Source: an uncultured Castellaniella sp.
GTDB lineage: Bacteria; Pseudomonadota; Gammaproteobacteria; Burkholderiales; Burkholderiaceae_B
Length of the DNA: 64,000 bases
Direction of reading: 5' to 3'
Assembly: GCF_937988725.1 (NCBI RefSeq)
Contig: NZ_CALKHS010000004.1
Coordinates: 414,708 to 478,707 of the forward strand
The translations under genes were made by a program, and so were the position numbers. This document shows, in pieces, positions 43,328 through 50,678 of the stretch. The notes beneath the pieces are model-generated. The model was not told the DNA's origin. It made no database searches and was given only the letters and a program-made list of their open reading frames with translations. Each line of letters opens with the position of its first letter. Position 1 is the first letter of the stretch.

Positions 43328-44140
43328 ATGGATCGATCTGTCATTAAAACCATGATGCCCACGCTCGTCGCAGGCCATGTGCCTCGCAATGTGCGCTCAT
43401 TCAAATACCGCGTTTTCGATGGTGTGCCACAGCCCTCGGCGCTGGGCTTCGCTATTGACCCCCAACCCTTCGACGGCAAGGTGGTCGCGGCCAATGACGA
43501 CGCCATCGTCGTCAAGCTCAAGCCCAGCGAGTTCGCGGTGCTTGATCCCAAGCTGGTAACCGCCGTTCCTAATGAGGGAGCCAAGGTGCATGTCCAGCCC
43601 TACGCGCGGCGCCGTTTCGACGGCCTGCGTGCTGACATCCCAGAAGTAATCACCGAGAAGGGCTCGGATGGCGTTCCCTATACCATCACCAGGCACATCC
43701 TCGGTTCCGCGCCAGCCAAGCTGCCCGTCCCCGAGCCGCAGTGCATGGAACTGGGCCAGCTCATCCAGCAGTTGGAGGAAATGCCGGCCCCCGATGGATT
43801 TCGGCGCATCACTCACATGCTGGTCGATGCAGGCGCCCATGATTTCACCTGGATCGACCCCACGCCGGCCAAGATCATCGAAACACCTCCGTCGATTAGC
43901 TTCACGGTCTCGACTGCGAAGTTCACGGGGCGGGTGACTGTACTGTATGACCGCGCGGGCGACACTTATGCGGTGGAGCTGCACCGCGACGGTGAGCTAG
44001 TCGATCGGCACGACGAGGTGTACTTCGACATGCTCGGTGAAGTGCTGGAACATCTCATCGATGATGGGCGATGGCGCCAGATCAGCGTGAGCGTGATCGA
44101 CACCAAGACGCCCCGGCGACGCCGCGCGGTTCCGGCATGA
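43328..44140 (+). CDS. ICE hypothetical protein
   Basis: The 270-residue protein starts at ATG 43328 (MDRSVIKTMMPTLVAGHVPR) behind AAGGAG. The first half is strand-rich and basic (FDGKVVAANDDAIVVKLKPS, AKVHVQPYARRRFDGLR); the second has a helix pair and a beta region (FTVSTAKFTGRVTVLYDRAG). A mildly basic C-terminus (PRRRRAVPA) overlaps the next frame (ATGA). No named domain recognised. Confidence 0.7.
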   Translation: MDRSVIKTMMPTLVAGHVPRNVRSFKYRVFDGVPQPSALGFAIDPQPFDGKVVAANDDAIVVKLKPSEFAVLDPKLVTAVPNEGAKVHVQPYARRRFDGLRADIPEVITEKGSDGVPYTITRHILGSAPAKLPVPEPQCMELGQLIQQLEEMPAPDGFRRITHMLVDAGAHDFTWIDPTPAKIIETPPSISFTVSTAKFTGRVTVLYDRAGDTYAVELHRDGELVDRHDEVYFDMLGEVLEHLIDDGRWRQISVSVIDTKTPRRRRAVPA

Positions 44141-44350
44141 TGCGCGAGGTGGGCGACTGCTGGGTGGTGCATTCGCCCAACGAGTCGGCCGTCAATGACG
44201 GCGCTGGCTTCTGGCCCAACGGGTTGGGTCCAGTTCGATCAGGCGACGCGCTTTTCGACAGAAGAGACTCGAAGCTTGCCGTTGCCGGTCTCGATTGGCC
44301 GTGACGCACGTTTCGTTTCAGGGCGGGAAGCCCAGCAGCACTACGGCTGA
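44137..44350 (+). pseudogene. Small ICE gene split by a frameshift
   Basis: The frame from ATG 44137 (overlapping the previous stop as ATGA) reads MMREVGDCWVVHSPNESAVN then DGAGFWPN, and then turns to non-conserved sequence ending at 44304. One base forward, from 44219, the frame reads TGWVQFDQATRFSTEETRSL, LPVSIGRDARFV and ends at 44350. The two parts together give a continuous small protein of a kind I have seen in related ICEs ('AVNDGAGFW...DQATRFS...LPVS.G.DARFV'). A one-base insertion or two-base deletion near 44219, or a sequencing error, explains it. Confidence 0.6.
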
Positions 44351-44380
44351 GGCCCAGCCCTGCTGGCAGCCTGCCATCCC

Positions 44381-44416
44381 AAGCCTTCCATCCATTCGGG
44401 TGGAGGGCTTCTTTTT
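44381..44416 (+). terminator. Rho-independent terminator
   Basis: AAGCCTTCCATCC and GGGTGGAGGGCTT pair over 13 positions (two G-U) around ATTC, followed by CTTTTT. It ends the 43328-44350 unit. Confidence 0.85.
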
Positions 44417-44521
44417 GCATGACGCCAAACAGCGAGGATAAACGGAAGCGCCTGAATGCCGATTGATTGCTGTCGCGCGATCAGGGCCTAGCCATGCTAA
44501 GGCCATGCCTTGCTGACAGCC

Positions 44522-44645
44522 GTCAGCAGCATCCCAGGTAGCCACGATCTTCAAGGCTACGGCGCGGTTTGACCGCGTTGATTACCCAGCTCGCACCGCA
44601 TCCGCTTGCGAGCGGCCACCAGTCTCTGGTGGTGGATGCCTTTGC
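44522..44645 (+). ncRNA. Multi-hairpin RNA element, copy 3 (upstream of DUF3577)
   Basis: Helices: GTAGCC with GGCTAC (44539-44560 region); CGCGGT-TTG-ACCGCG; a closing helix GCATCC with GGATGC (about 44599-44639); inside it CCGCT-TGCG-AGCGG and CCACCAG-TCT-CTGGTGG. The first and third helices differ from copies 1 and 2 by paired changes. I recall a published 'DUF3577 RNA motif' upstream of this protein family; that this is a copy remains to be tested. Confidence 0.7.
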
Positions 44646-44651
44646 TTTATC

Positions 44652-44692
44652 AACCCACCGCGGGGTTACGCACCATTTCCCGCATCGTGGGG
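44652..44692 (+). promoter_or_regulatory. Two-tier hairpin leader of DUF3577 gene
   Basis: CCCAC-GCGGG ... CCCGC-GTGGG (44653-44691): an outer and an inner five-pair stem separated by small bulges, preceded by TTTATCAA. AATGGAG follows before the ATG at 44730. Confidence 0.55.
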
Positions 44693-44729
44693 CAGGTGTG
44701 TCTCCGCTTCTTCGCAATGGAGATTCACC

Positions 44730-45686
44730 ATGAACACCCCATCCAACGAAAAGTCATATTTCGACATCCATACCTCGGGTATCGGGTACTTGCAGCGTGC
44801 CCGCGAAGTACCCGTCAGAGGCGGCCGCCGTGCCGAACCCTTCCTGGCATGCACCATCGCCGCGCTGGTCGGCTCCGTTACGGATCCCAGCTATCGTTAT
44901 TTCGACGTCAAGGTTGCTGGCACAGAGGCGAAAAAACTCGTTGGGCGCTATATCGGCGCCGATGATTCCAGGCAGCGCCCGCTGGTGCGCTTTCGCCTTG
45001 GTGATGTGTGGGGCGATGCGTATATTCGCGAAAAAGGTGAACGCAAGGGTGAAGCGGCCGCATCTCTGAAAGCGCGACTGCTCAAAGCCGAGCCGGTCGA
45101 CCGGGCTGAACTGGCCCAGATCACTCAGCACGAACTGACCACCCATGGCATCGGTTACCTGAACCGTCCGAAGGACGTCACCCCCAAGGCTGGCGATCCT
45201 TTCCTGTCGTGCACCATCGCTGCGCTCACCGGGCCCGTCGATGAACCGGAGTATCGGTACTTCAACACAATCGTCGCCTCCCCCGATGCCGAGCATCTGG
45301 TGCGCCGTTGCGTACAGGCTATTGAAGGGGACAGCAAGGTGTTGATTGCGTTTCGCCTGGGCGACATGAAGATCGATCCGTACATTCGCACCAAGGGTGA
45401 GCGCGCTGGCGAACCGGCCGCAAGCCTGGAATCGACACTGATCCATATCGGTCTGATCAAGATCGACGGCACCCAGGTCTATCCGGCGATCCAGGCGCAA
45501 GCCGAGGCACCCCAGGCCCAAGACGCAACTGCGTCGGAGGCTGAAGACGTTGTCGTGCCCGAAGCAGAGCATGTACCCGGGCCTGAAGCCGTGGGTGCCG
45601 CTGCCGACCAACCTTCGCAGTCCGCTGAGCGCGAGCCTGAAGGAGAAGTCCAGCAGCAGACGCCGATGGCAGCTGCTTCGTTCTGA
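44730..45686 (+). CDS. Tandem DUF3577 protein (STY4534 family ICE protein)
   Basis: The 318-residue protein contains two copies of the DUF3577 domain. Copy 1 (about 12-125) has SGIGYLQRAREV, FLACTIAALVGSVTDPSYRY and RFRLGDVWGDAYIREKGERK. Copy 2 (about 135-245) has HGIGYLNRPKDV, FLSCTIAALTGPVDEPEYRY and AFRLGDMKIDPYIRTKGERA. An acidic Ala/Glu/Pro-rich tail follows. Family members are usually annotated as ICE replication proteins; most I know have one domain. No catalytic residues can be named. It is preceded by RNA element copy 3 and a hairpin leader. Confidence 0.85.
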   Translation: MNTPSNEKSYFDIHTSGIGYLQRAREVPVRGGRRAEPFLACTIAALVGSVTDPSYRYFDVKVAGTEAKKLVGRYIGADDSRQRPLVRFRLGDVWGDAYIREKGERKGEAAASLKARLLKAEPVDRAELAQITQHELTTHGIGYLNRPKDVTPKAGDPFLSCTIAALTGPVDEPEYRYFNTIVASPDAEHLVRRCVQAIEGDSKVLIAFRLGDMKIDPYIRTKGERAGEPAASLESTLIHIGLIKIDGTQVYPAIQAQAEAPQAQDATASEAEDVVVPEAEHVPGPEAVGAAADQPSQSAEREPEGEVQQQTPMAAASF

Positions 45687-45745
45687 CCTGACGGGGCCCC
45701 TTGTGGGTCCTTGCTGTTCTTCCTAAACGCTCAAGGAGAATCATC

Positions 45746-46435
45746 ATGGCGGTCACATTGGCACCCGAGAGATCGGTCTCGCCCATCGTCGTCCCTGGGC
45801 AGCTTGCGCTGCGCACCATTCGTGGTCGCAATGGCCCGTTCACAGTCGGCCGGCTCAGTACCCACCTCGGCGTGTTTGAGGTCAAGGATCCGGAACTCGA
45901 GCAGTACCACGAAGGTAAATACGACGGGGAATTTATCATCCGCTACATCTTTCCCAAGTCCTATCCGGTTGGCGGCGGCATGCGGTTCGAAATCCGCGCC
46001 AGCCTGGACGGGATGACGCTCTTTGGCATCGATAAACTCAGTGGTGACGAAGCACGCAGCTTCGCCATCCAGGATGTCGATCCGCTCGATGAAGAGTCGG
46101 GCGCGCCGCCTGCGGCAACGCCGGCCAAGCCCGCCAAAGTGTCCAGACCCGCCAAACCCGCCCCAGTGCGGGCGTCAGCGGATCCATTGGTCGATACCAC
46201 GCCCTTCGGTGCGGATGCGGCCCCGTCTGCGGCAGTCGCTGCCCCCGGCAGCACCGAAGAGGGCGACGCTGCGTTGTTCGGCTTGCTGTGGCCGTTGGGC
46301 CAGTCCGTGAAACTGGATTCGACCATCGATCGCCGCACCCTGCGCGCGCAGATCGCCCGTCTGGGCGAACTGGGTTACGCGCTGGACTTCAAGACGCAGG
46401 AGTGGAGCCGCCAGGCCGAACTGCAACCTGCGTGA
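45746..46435 (+). CDS. DUF3275 family ICE protein
   Basis: The 229-residue protein begins at ATG 45746 behind AAGGAG. The N-terminal 120 residues form the DUF3275 core (LALRTIRGRNGPFTVGRLST, GEFIIRYIFPKSYPVGGGMR, EIRASLDGMTLFGIDKLSGD). A Pro/Ala/Lys linker (about 125-170) leads to a C-terminal helical segment (LDSTIDRRTLRAQIARLGEL). The function is unknown; the family is confined to ICEs and islands. A small stem GGGCCC-CTTGT-GGGTCC lies in its 59-bp leader after the DUF3577 gene. Confidence 0.85.
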   Translation: MAVTLAPERSVSPIVVPGQLALRTIRGRNGPFTVGRLSTHLGVFEVKDPELEQYHEGKYDGEFIIRYIFPKSYPVGGGMRFEIRASLDGMTLFGIDKLSGDEARSFAIQDVDPLDEESGAPPAATPAKPAKVSRPAKPAPVRASADPLVDTTPFGADAAPSAAVAAPGSTEEGDAALFGLLWPLGQSVKLDSTIDRRTLRAQIARLGELGYALDFKTQEWSRQAELQPA

Positions 46436-46471
46436 TCGCAGAGCCGCATCCGCAGTGTTCTTCTTCCACCC

Positions 46472-46506
46472 GCCGGGGGCCTTCCCCATGCGGGGGAGGC
46501 TCCGGC
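46472..46506 (+). promoter_or_regulatory. Two-tier hairpin leader of gene at 46528
   Basis: Outer GCCGG/CCGGC and inner GCCTTCCCC-ATGC-GGGGGAGGC, preceded by TTCTTCTTCCACCC and followed by TTTCTTCTGGAG and the ATG. Confidence 0.75.
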
Positions 46507-46527
46507 TTTCTTCTGGAGATATCCATC

Positions 46528-46782
46528 ATGTCTACCATCGCTTGCGATGCACCTCATTCCACGCTGGACGAACCCGCGTGGCGCGCTGTCTGCAAGACAG
46601 CCGCCGAGTACGCCCAGCGTGGTTGCGGCCTGTCCTGGGATCATTGGGTCACGCTTTTCAGTTCGGAAATCGACGCGCAAGCCAGTCGATTGCCGCAGGA
46701 CCAGCGCACTCAAGCGCTGGAAATCGCAGCCCGGGAATGGGACTACGCAACGCCTGCCGAAAGGCAGGAAACCCAGGACTGA
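46528..46782 (+). CDS. Small ICE hypothetical protein
   Basis: The 84-residue helical protein (MSTIACDAPHSTLDEPAWRA, CGLSWDHWVTLFSSEIDAQA, ending PAERQETQD) starts at ATG 46528 behind GGAGATATCC. No named domain. Directly after its TGA stop the same frame stays open for 28 more codons with a Cys/His/Asp-rich sequence. Confidence 0.7.
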   Translation: MSTIACDAPHSTLDEPAWRAVCKTAAEYAQRGCGLSWDHWVTLFSSEIDAQASRLPQDQRTQALEIAAREWDYATPAERQETQD

Positions 46783-46869
46783 AATGCGGAGCATGGCTAT
46801 TGCTCTCACGGGATCGAGTTCGGCTACTGCCCGGCCGGTTGTGATCGCGACGATGACGACTGGGACTAA
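46783..46869 (+). other. In-frame Cys/Asp-rich extension after TGA of 46528 gene
   Basis: Following the TGA at 46780-46782 without a shift, the frame encodes NAEHGYCSHGIEFGYCPAGC then DRDDDDWD and TAA. Spacing of Cys and His resembles a small zinc knuckle. There is no start codon in this frame, so it is either a separate small gene that lost its start, or reached by stop read-through. Confidence 0.4.
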
Positions 46870-46890
46870 GGGCAAAGCATAGGTTCCTGC

Positions 46891-46908
46891 GCCGCACTTG
46901 CGGCTTTT
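46891..46908 (+). terminator. Short intrinsic terminator
   Basis: GCCGC-ACTT-GCGGC followed by TTTT, just before the next leader hairpin. Confidence 0.55.
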
Positions 46909-46916
46909 CATCACCC

Positions 46917-46950
46917 GCCGGGGTTTCTCCCCAGCGGGGAAGCCTCCGGC
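46917..46950 (+). promoter_or_regulatory. Two-tier hairpin leader of gene at 46972
   Basis: Outer GCCGG/CCGGC and inner CCCC-AGC-GGGG, preceded by TTTTCATCACCC and followed by CATTTTTCAGGAGG. Outer stem identical to the leader at 46472 but inner sequence different. Confidence 0.75.
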
Positions 46951-46971
46951 CCATTTTTCAGGAGGCTTCTT

Positions 46972-47379
46972 ATGGGCTGGTATTTCTCCCCCCAGTCGCG
47001 GTCTGAACTGATCGCGGAGCTGATCGCACCGCAAGAGACCGAGCGCGCCAGCGTCAAGGTCATCGCCCACGCACTGCGCGGCAACGTCCTTTGGTCCGTC
47101 GCGCAAGTGACGGCCAAGGTCGAAGGCGTGCATCGTGATCTCGCGCCGGGCCAGTCCCTGCGCTACATCCGCTGCGATCTGCTCGAACGCAGCGGCGACC
47201 AGTGGGGCTACAAGCCGCTGGACGAGTCCATGCACCCGTACTACTACGCGTGCCCGCTCTCTTATCTAGACCTCGCGCCGGAGCAGTGTGCCGATTGGCG
47301 CGCAGGCGTTCGCGCCTACCACGCGCGCCGGCGCACTCCGACGGCAACCACGGCATCCACCTCGGCGCTGACGGTCTGA
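46972..47379 (+). CDS. ICE hypothetical protein (DUF6927-like)
   Basis: The 135-residue protein begins MGWYFSPQSRSELIAELIAP at ATG 46972 behind CAGGAGG. The core is a mixed alpha/beta domain (VIAHALRGNVLWSVAQVTAK, LRYIRCDLLERSGDQWGYKP, HPYYYACPLSYLDLAPEQC) with an Arg/Thr-rich end. From memory such proteins are now grouped as DUF6927; I am not sure. The role is unknown. Confidence 0.72.
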   Translation: MGWYFSPQSRSELIAELIAPQETERASVKVIAHALRGNVLWSVAQVTAKVEGVHRDLAPGQSLRYIRCDLLERSGDQWGYKPLDESMHPYYYACPLSYLDLAPEQCADWRAGVRAYHARRRTPTATTASTSALTV

Positions 47380-47409
47380 GTATCTTTCTTCCACCCGCTG
47401 GGGCCGCGC

Positions 47410-47425
47410 CTGCCCCTACGGGCAG
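47410..47425 (+). promoter_or_regulatory. Hairpin leader of gene at 47456
   Basis: CTGCCC-CTAC-GGGCAG, preceded by TTTCTTCCACCCGCTGGGG (the shared 5' part of these leaders) and followed by AAGGA. The outer stem is weak here. Confidence 0.6.
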
Positions 47426-47455
47426 TACTGTTTCAACTCATCCAAGGACACCACC

Positions 47456-47797
47456 ATGAGCCAGCACCATTTCGAGACGCTTCACAAGGGGTTTCCCATC
47501 ACCGTTGCCCTCGGCTGGGATCGGCCGATGCGTTACTTCTTCCTGACCATCCACAAGCCTGCCGAGTTGATCGACAGCGCCATGAAGGTCGAGTGCGAGG
47601 ATTTCCTGTACAGCAACTGGCAAGAGGAAGACCCGTTCGGCCACGGCCCGGACTACTTCCGTGAGGTCCTGCGCCATTTTCACATCGACGTGCCCGAAAG
47701 CATGTTCACCGAAGTCCAGCAGGACTACGTCAAGAACGTCGGCAACCGTGTCGTCAAGCATCAGGCCGACGGTTCTTTCACTGAAGTCTGGCCCTGA
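47456..47797 (+). CDS. Small ICE hypothetical protein
   Basis: The 113-residue protein starts at ATG 47456 (MSQHHFETLHKGFPITVALG) behind CCAAGGACACC. Features: WDRPMRYFFLTIHKPAELID, an acidic/aromatic centre (EEDPFGHGPDYFREVLRHFH), and a C-terminal VGNRVVKHQADGSFTEVWP. It recurs in related ICEs in my memory without a function. Single unit with structured leader. Confidence 0.72.
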   Translation: MSQHHFETLHKGFPITVALGWDRPMRYFFLTIHKPAELIDSAMKVECEDFLYSNWQEEDPFGHGPDYFREVLRHFHIDVPESMFTEVQQDYVKNVGNRVVKHQADGSFTEVWP

Positions 47798-47859
47798 CGG
47801 CCTTTACAGCGCTCGACACGGGGAGTTCGCCCCGAGCCGTCCGTATTTTTTCCCCCAGC

Positions 47860-47895
47860 GGGGCAGCCACTGCCCCTTGCGGGCGGTGCTGCCCC
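47860..47895 (+). promoter_or_regulatory. Two-tier hairpin leader of gene at 47918
   Basis: GGGGCAG-CACTGCCC-CTTGC-GGGCGGTG-CTGCCCC: seven outer and eight inner pairs, preceded by TATTTTTTCCCCCAG and followed by CGAGGA. The outer stem sequence differs from the GCCGG type while the fold is kept. Confidence 0.75.
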
Positions 47896-47917
47896 TCATT
47901 TCATCGAGGACTCCACC

Positions 47918-48574
47918 ATGCCCGTACTTTCATCTCCACAGCCGCTATACCGCATCGACGAGTGCCCGGACGTCATGGCCGACGCTTGCGTTGGCGATGA
48001 CCAAGGCGATCTGATCTTCGTCTCGATCTGGGCACGCGACACCGCCGTCCAGCAGTTCCTCGCTTGCCTGACCCTCGGGCAGAGTGAGCAGGGACTGGAC
48101 CAGTTTCACATCATCACCGATCAGGGCGACAGCGTCCCGGTGTTCATCGGCAACGTCGATCGCCTGGAGAAGCGCACCACGCGCGTCTTCCGGCGCACCC
48201 TGTTCGGTTCTTTGTCCAATCTGTGGCTGTTCGACCAGCGCTGCGTCAAGCCTGACAAGGCCAACGCCAGCGCTCTGGCTTTGCTGCCACAGGGCAGCGC
48301 GCACCGGCAAGATCGCCTGTGGGCGTTGGTGCGGGACACCTGCCCGCTGCCCTTGCTCGACCACTGGCGCGAAACGGTGTTGGAGCTGTTGCAAACCCGT
48401 CAGATGCTGGTCCGCCTTCCTTTTTCCCTCGGGCTGTTGGAGGGCCATCGGCTCGCCATCGACGTGCCAGCGCTGACTCAGGCGCTGGGCGGTCTGATTC
48501 GCAATGACGTACTCACCACTGAGCCGCATCCGTCTGGGCTGGCTTCTGAACCACTGCTCAAAGCGGCGGCGTGA
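47918..48574 (+). CDS. ICE hypothetical protein
   Basis: The 218-residue protein starts at ATG 47918 behind GAGGA. Blocks: ADACVGDDQGDLIFVSIWAR, TTRVFRRTLFGSLSNLWLFD, LPLLDHWRETVLELLQTRQM, and VPALTQALGGLIRNDVL at the end. No signal peptide and no domain that I recognise. Gene order (before the NPPY methyltransferase and SNF2 helicase) is typical for this ICE family. Confidence 0.72.
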   Translation: MPVLSSPQPLYRIDECPDVMADACVGDDQGDLIFVSIWARDTAVQQFLACLTLGQSEQGLDQFHIITDQGDSVPVFIGNVDRLEKRTTRVFRRTLFGSLSNLWLFDQRCVKPDKANASALALLPQGSAHRQDRLWALVRDTCPLPLLDHWRETVLELLQTRQMLVRLPFSLGLLEGHRLAIDVPALTQALGGLIRNDVLTTEPHPSGLASEPLLKAAA

Positions 48575-48592
48575 GGCCTCTACCTCTGCACC

Positions 48593-48628
48593 GGACGTGC
48601 ATCCGTGGCGCACCGGCCACGCACGTCC
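48593..48628 (+). promoter_or_regulatory. Two-tier hairpin leader of methyltransferase gene
   Basis: GGACGTGC (48593-48600) pairs with GCACGTCC (48621-48628); inside, GTGGC pairs with GCCAC. TTTCTTTTATCC and then CAGGAG follow before the ATG at 48663. Confidence 0.72.
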
Positions 48629-48662
48629 GCTTTCTTTTATCCATGCTACTCAGGAGATTTCC

Positions 48663-49772
48663 ATGGCCCTCATGTTCCCGCGGCTTGCCCGCAATTTCGC
48701 CAAGAACGGGTATTACCCGACCGACGAACCCACGCTCGAAAGAGCGCTGAACGCACTGATGCCCAGCGACGGGCCAATGTACATCCTCGATCCTTGCGCC
48801 GGCGAAGGCGTGGCGATCGCCGAAGCCGCTCATGCCCTCGGGCGCGAGCAGGCCAAGGCGTTCGCCGTCGAGTTCGACGCAGAGCGGGCACGCCATGCCC
48901 GCGGCCTGGTCGATCACTGCCTGCACGCGGACCTGATGGACACGATGATCTCCAAGCAGTCGTTCGGGCTGCTCTGGCTCAACCCGCCGTATGGCGACCT
49001 GTCCAAGGACGTCAACGGCAACATCGGCTATCAGGGCCAGGGCCGTGCCCGCCTCGAAAAGCTGTTCTACCAGCGTAGCCTGTCGCTGTTGCAGTACGGC
49101 GGCGTGCTGGTCTTCATCGTCCCGGGCTACGTCCTCGACGCCGAACTGGTCGGCTGGCTGACGCGCCACTACACGGATCTTCGCATCTATCGAGCGGTGG
49201 ACACGCAGTTCAAGCAGGTGGTGATCTTCGGCCGGCGCTCGCGCCAGCGAGAGCTGGCACCGGATTCGGCCAAGGCCGTGCGCAATCTGCTGTTGCAGAT
49301 CGGGCAAGGCGATACCGAAGCCGAGGAGCTGCCGAGCCAATGGCCCTTCCTGCCGTACATCGTCCCCACCAGTGCGGCCGAGCCGGAACAGTTCTTTCGC
49401 GTGACGATGGAGCCCGAGCAGTTCGCCGATGAGGTGGGCCGTCTCCAGGGCCTGTGGCCGTCGCTGGACACGCACCTGGGGGTCGCGCAGCAGTCGCTGC
49501 GCCCACCGGCGCGCGCCTTGTCGCACTGGCATCTCGCCCTGGCATTGGCTGCGGGCGCGATCTCCGGCGTGGTGCGCTCAAAGACAGGGCGCCTGCTTGT
49601 CGTCAAAGGTGATACCCACAAGGACAAGACGCTCCAGCGCGAGTTCACCGAACGCGACGACGGCTCAGTGGCCGAGACCCGCATCCTCACCGACAAGTTC
49701 GTACCTGTCATCCGCGCGTGGGACATGACACCAAGCTCCCCAACACGGGGCGAGGTGTTGACCATCCGCTAA
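48663..49772 (+). CDS. Class I methyltransferase with NPPY motif (DUF6094-like)
   Basis: The 369-residue protein starts at ATG 48663 behind CAGGAG. An SAM-binding motif ILDPCAGEGVAIAEAAHAL (about residue 40) and the amino-methyltransferase motif LLWLNPPYGDLSKDVNGN (about 103) identify an N6-adenine-type DNA or RNA methyltransferase. A conserved-looking QYGGVLVFIVPGYVLDAELV follows. The C-terminal 170 residues have no named domain. I believe the family is DUF6094. It is linked to the SNF2-like helicase two small genes downstream; in this ICE family they stay together. Confidence 0.82.
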   Translation: MALMFPRLARNFAKNGYYPTDEPTLERALNALMPSDGPMYILDPCAGEGVAIAEAAHALGREQAKAFAVEFDAERARHARGLVDHCLHADLMDTMISKQSFGLLWLNPPYGDLSKDVNGNIGYQGQGRARLEKLFYQRSLSLLQYGGVLVFIVPGYVLDAELVGWLTRHYTDLRIYRAVDTQFKQVVIFGRRSRQRELAPDSAKAVRNLLLQIGQGDTEAEELPSQWPFLPYIVPTSAAEPEQFFRVTMEPEQFADEVGRLQGLWPSLDTHLGVAQQSLRPPARALSHWHLALALAAGAISGVVRSKTGRLLVVKGDTHKDKTLQREFTERDDGSVAETRILTDKFVPVIRAWDMTPSSPTRGEVLTIR

Positions 49773-49814
49773 TCGTTTCTCCAACGTCGACGGTTCGCCG
49801 TCATTTTCTTCCAC

Positions 49815-49850
49815 CCACCGGGGTCCAGTCGCCCCGATGGGGTGCCGTGG
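49815..49850 (+). promoter_or_regulatory. Two-tier hairpin leader of gene at 49876
   Basis: Outer CCAC/GTGG and inner CCCC-GAT-GGGG, preceded by TTTTCTTCCACCC and followed by CCATTTTCAAGGAG. Confidence 0.7.
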
Positions 49851-49875
49851 CCTCACCATTTTCAAGGAGTGAGCC

Positions 49876-50187
49876 ATGGCAACCGAAGCCGTTTTCATCA
49901 GCCTGGTCCAGAGCCCGCGTTTCTCGCCTGGGCAAGTGGTTATGACTATCGGGGTCGATGAACTGGTCCAACAGGGCCGGCTCAACCCCGCCGCGTTCCT
50001 GCGCCGCCACCTCGGCGGCGACTGGGGCGATCTGGACGACAGCGACAGGCACCAGAACGATGCCGCGCTGAAGTCCGGCGAGGATCGCCTGTTTTCGTCC
50101 TACCAGGTCGCACCCGGCCTGAAGCTCTGGATCATCACCGAATGGGATCGCAGCGTCACGACCTTGCTGCTGCCCGACGAGTATTGA
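49876..50187 (+). CDS. GDWGD-motif small ICE protein, paralog 1
   Basis: The 103-residue protein starts at ATG 49876 behind AAGGAG. The core is LVQQGRLNPAAFLRRHLGGD then WGDLDDSDRHQNDAALKSGE and a C-terminal strand pair (LKLWIITEWDRSVTTLLLPD). The next gene encodes a clear paralog with the same GDWGD motif and the same ending. The function is unknown; similar proteins are common on plasmids and ICEs. Confidence 0.78.
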   Translation: MATEAVFISLVQSPRFSPGQVVMTIGVDELVQQGRLNPAAFLRRHLGGDWGDLDDSDRHQNDAALKSGEDRLFSSYQVAPGLKLWIITEWDRSVTTLLLPDEY

Positions 50188-50290
50188 TTCGCCCTTAGCC
50201 CAGCGGCCCGGCGCCGCAGCTTGCACTCCGCTACGCAACATTTCATCACTGCGTGGTGGGTGCATGTCTCATCTTTTATGGAGCATCGCC

Positions 50291-50596
50291 ATGTCCTTTA
50301 CGCATCACGATCAATATCGCCGCAAGCGGTTGTTCGAGATCGGCGCACTGGCGTTCAGCGAAGGCGTCGAGCGCCTCATGCACGAAGGCCGACTCGATCC
50401 CATCCCTTACCTGGAGCGCTACCTGCGTGGTGACTGGGGTGACATTTCGGATGATCAGTGGCAGCGGAACAACGCTGCATTGATCGGCGGCGAGCGGCTC
50501 GACGCGCACTATGTCGTCACCCGTGAGCTACGCATCCGCATCGTCACCGATACGGGGCGCAATGCCACCCTGATCGGGCTGCCGTCCGAATTCTGA
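50291..50596 (+). CDS. GDWGD-motif small ICE protein, paralog 2
   Basis: The 101-residue protein starts at ATG 50291, eight bases after TGGAG. It aligns with its neighbour across the whole core: LMHEGRLDPIPYLERYLRGD, WGDISDDQWQRNNAALIGGE, LRIRIVTDTGRNATLIGLPS. About a third of residues are identical, so the pair arose by an old tandem duplication or was acquired separately. No function known. Confidence 0.78.
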   Translation: MSFTHHDQYRRKRLFEIGALAFSEGVERLMHEGRLDPIPYLERYLRGDWGDISDDQWQRNNAALIGGERLDAHYVVTRELRIRIVTDTGRNATLIGLPSEF

Positions 50597-50678
50597 CGGC
50601 GCACTGCGCTGGCAAACCGCCCGCGCAGTGCGCCTTTCATTCTCCCGTCGGCTACGTGCCGATTTTTCTTCCCTTGCC

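Noticed and set aside
46780..46782. TGA as a selenocysteine codon
   Set aside because: No recognisable SECIS-like hairpin directly after the TGA and no selenoprotein family resemblance; simple read-through or gene decay is more likely.
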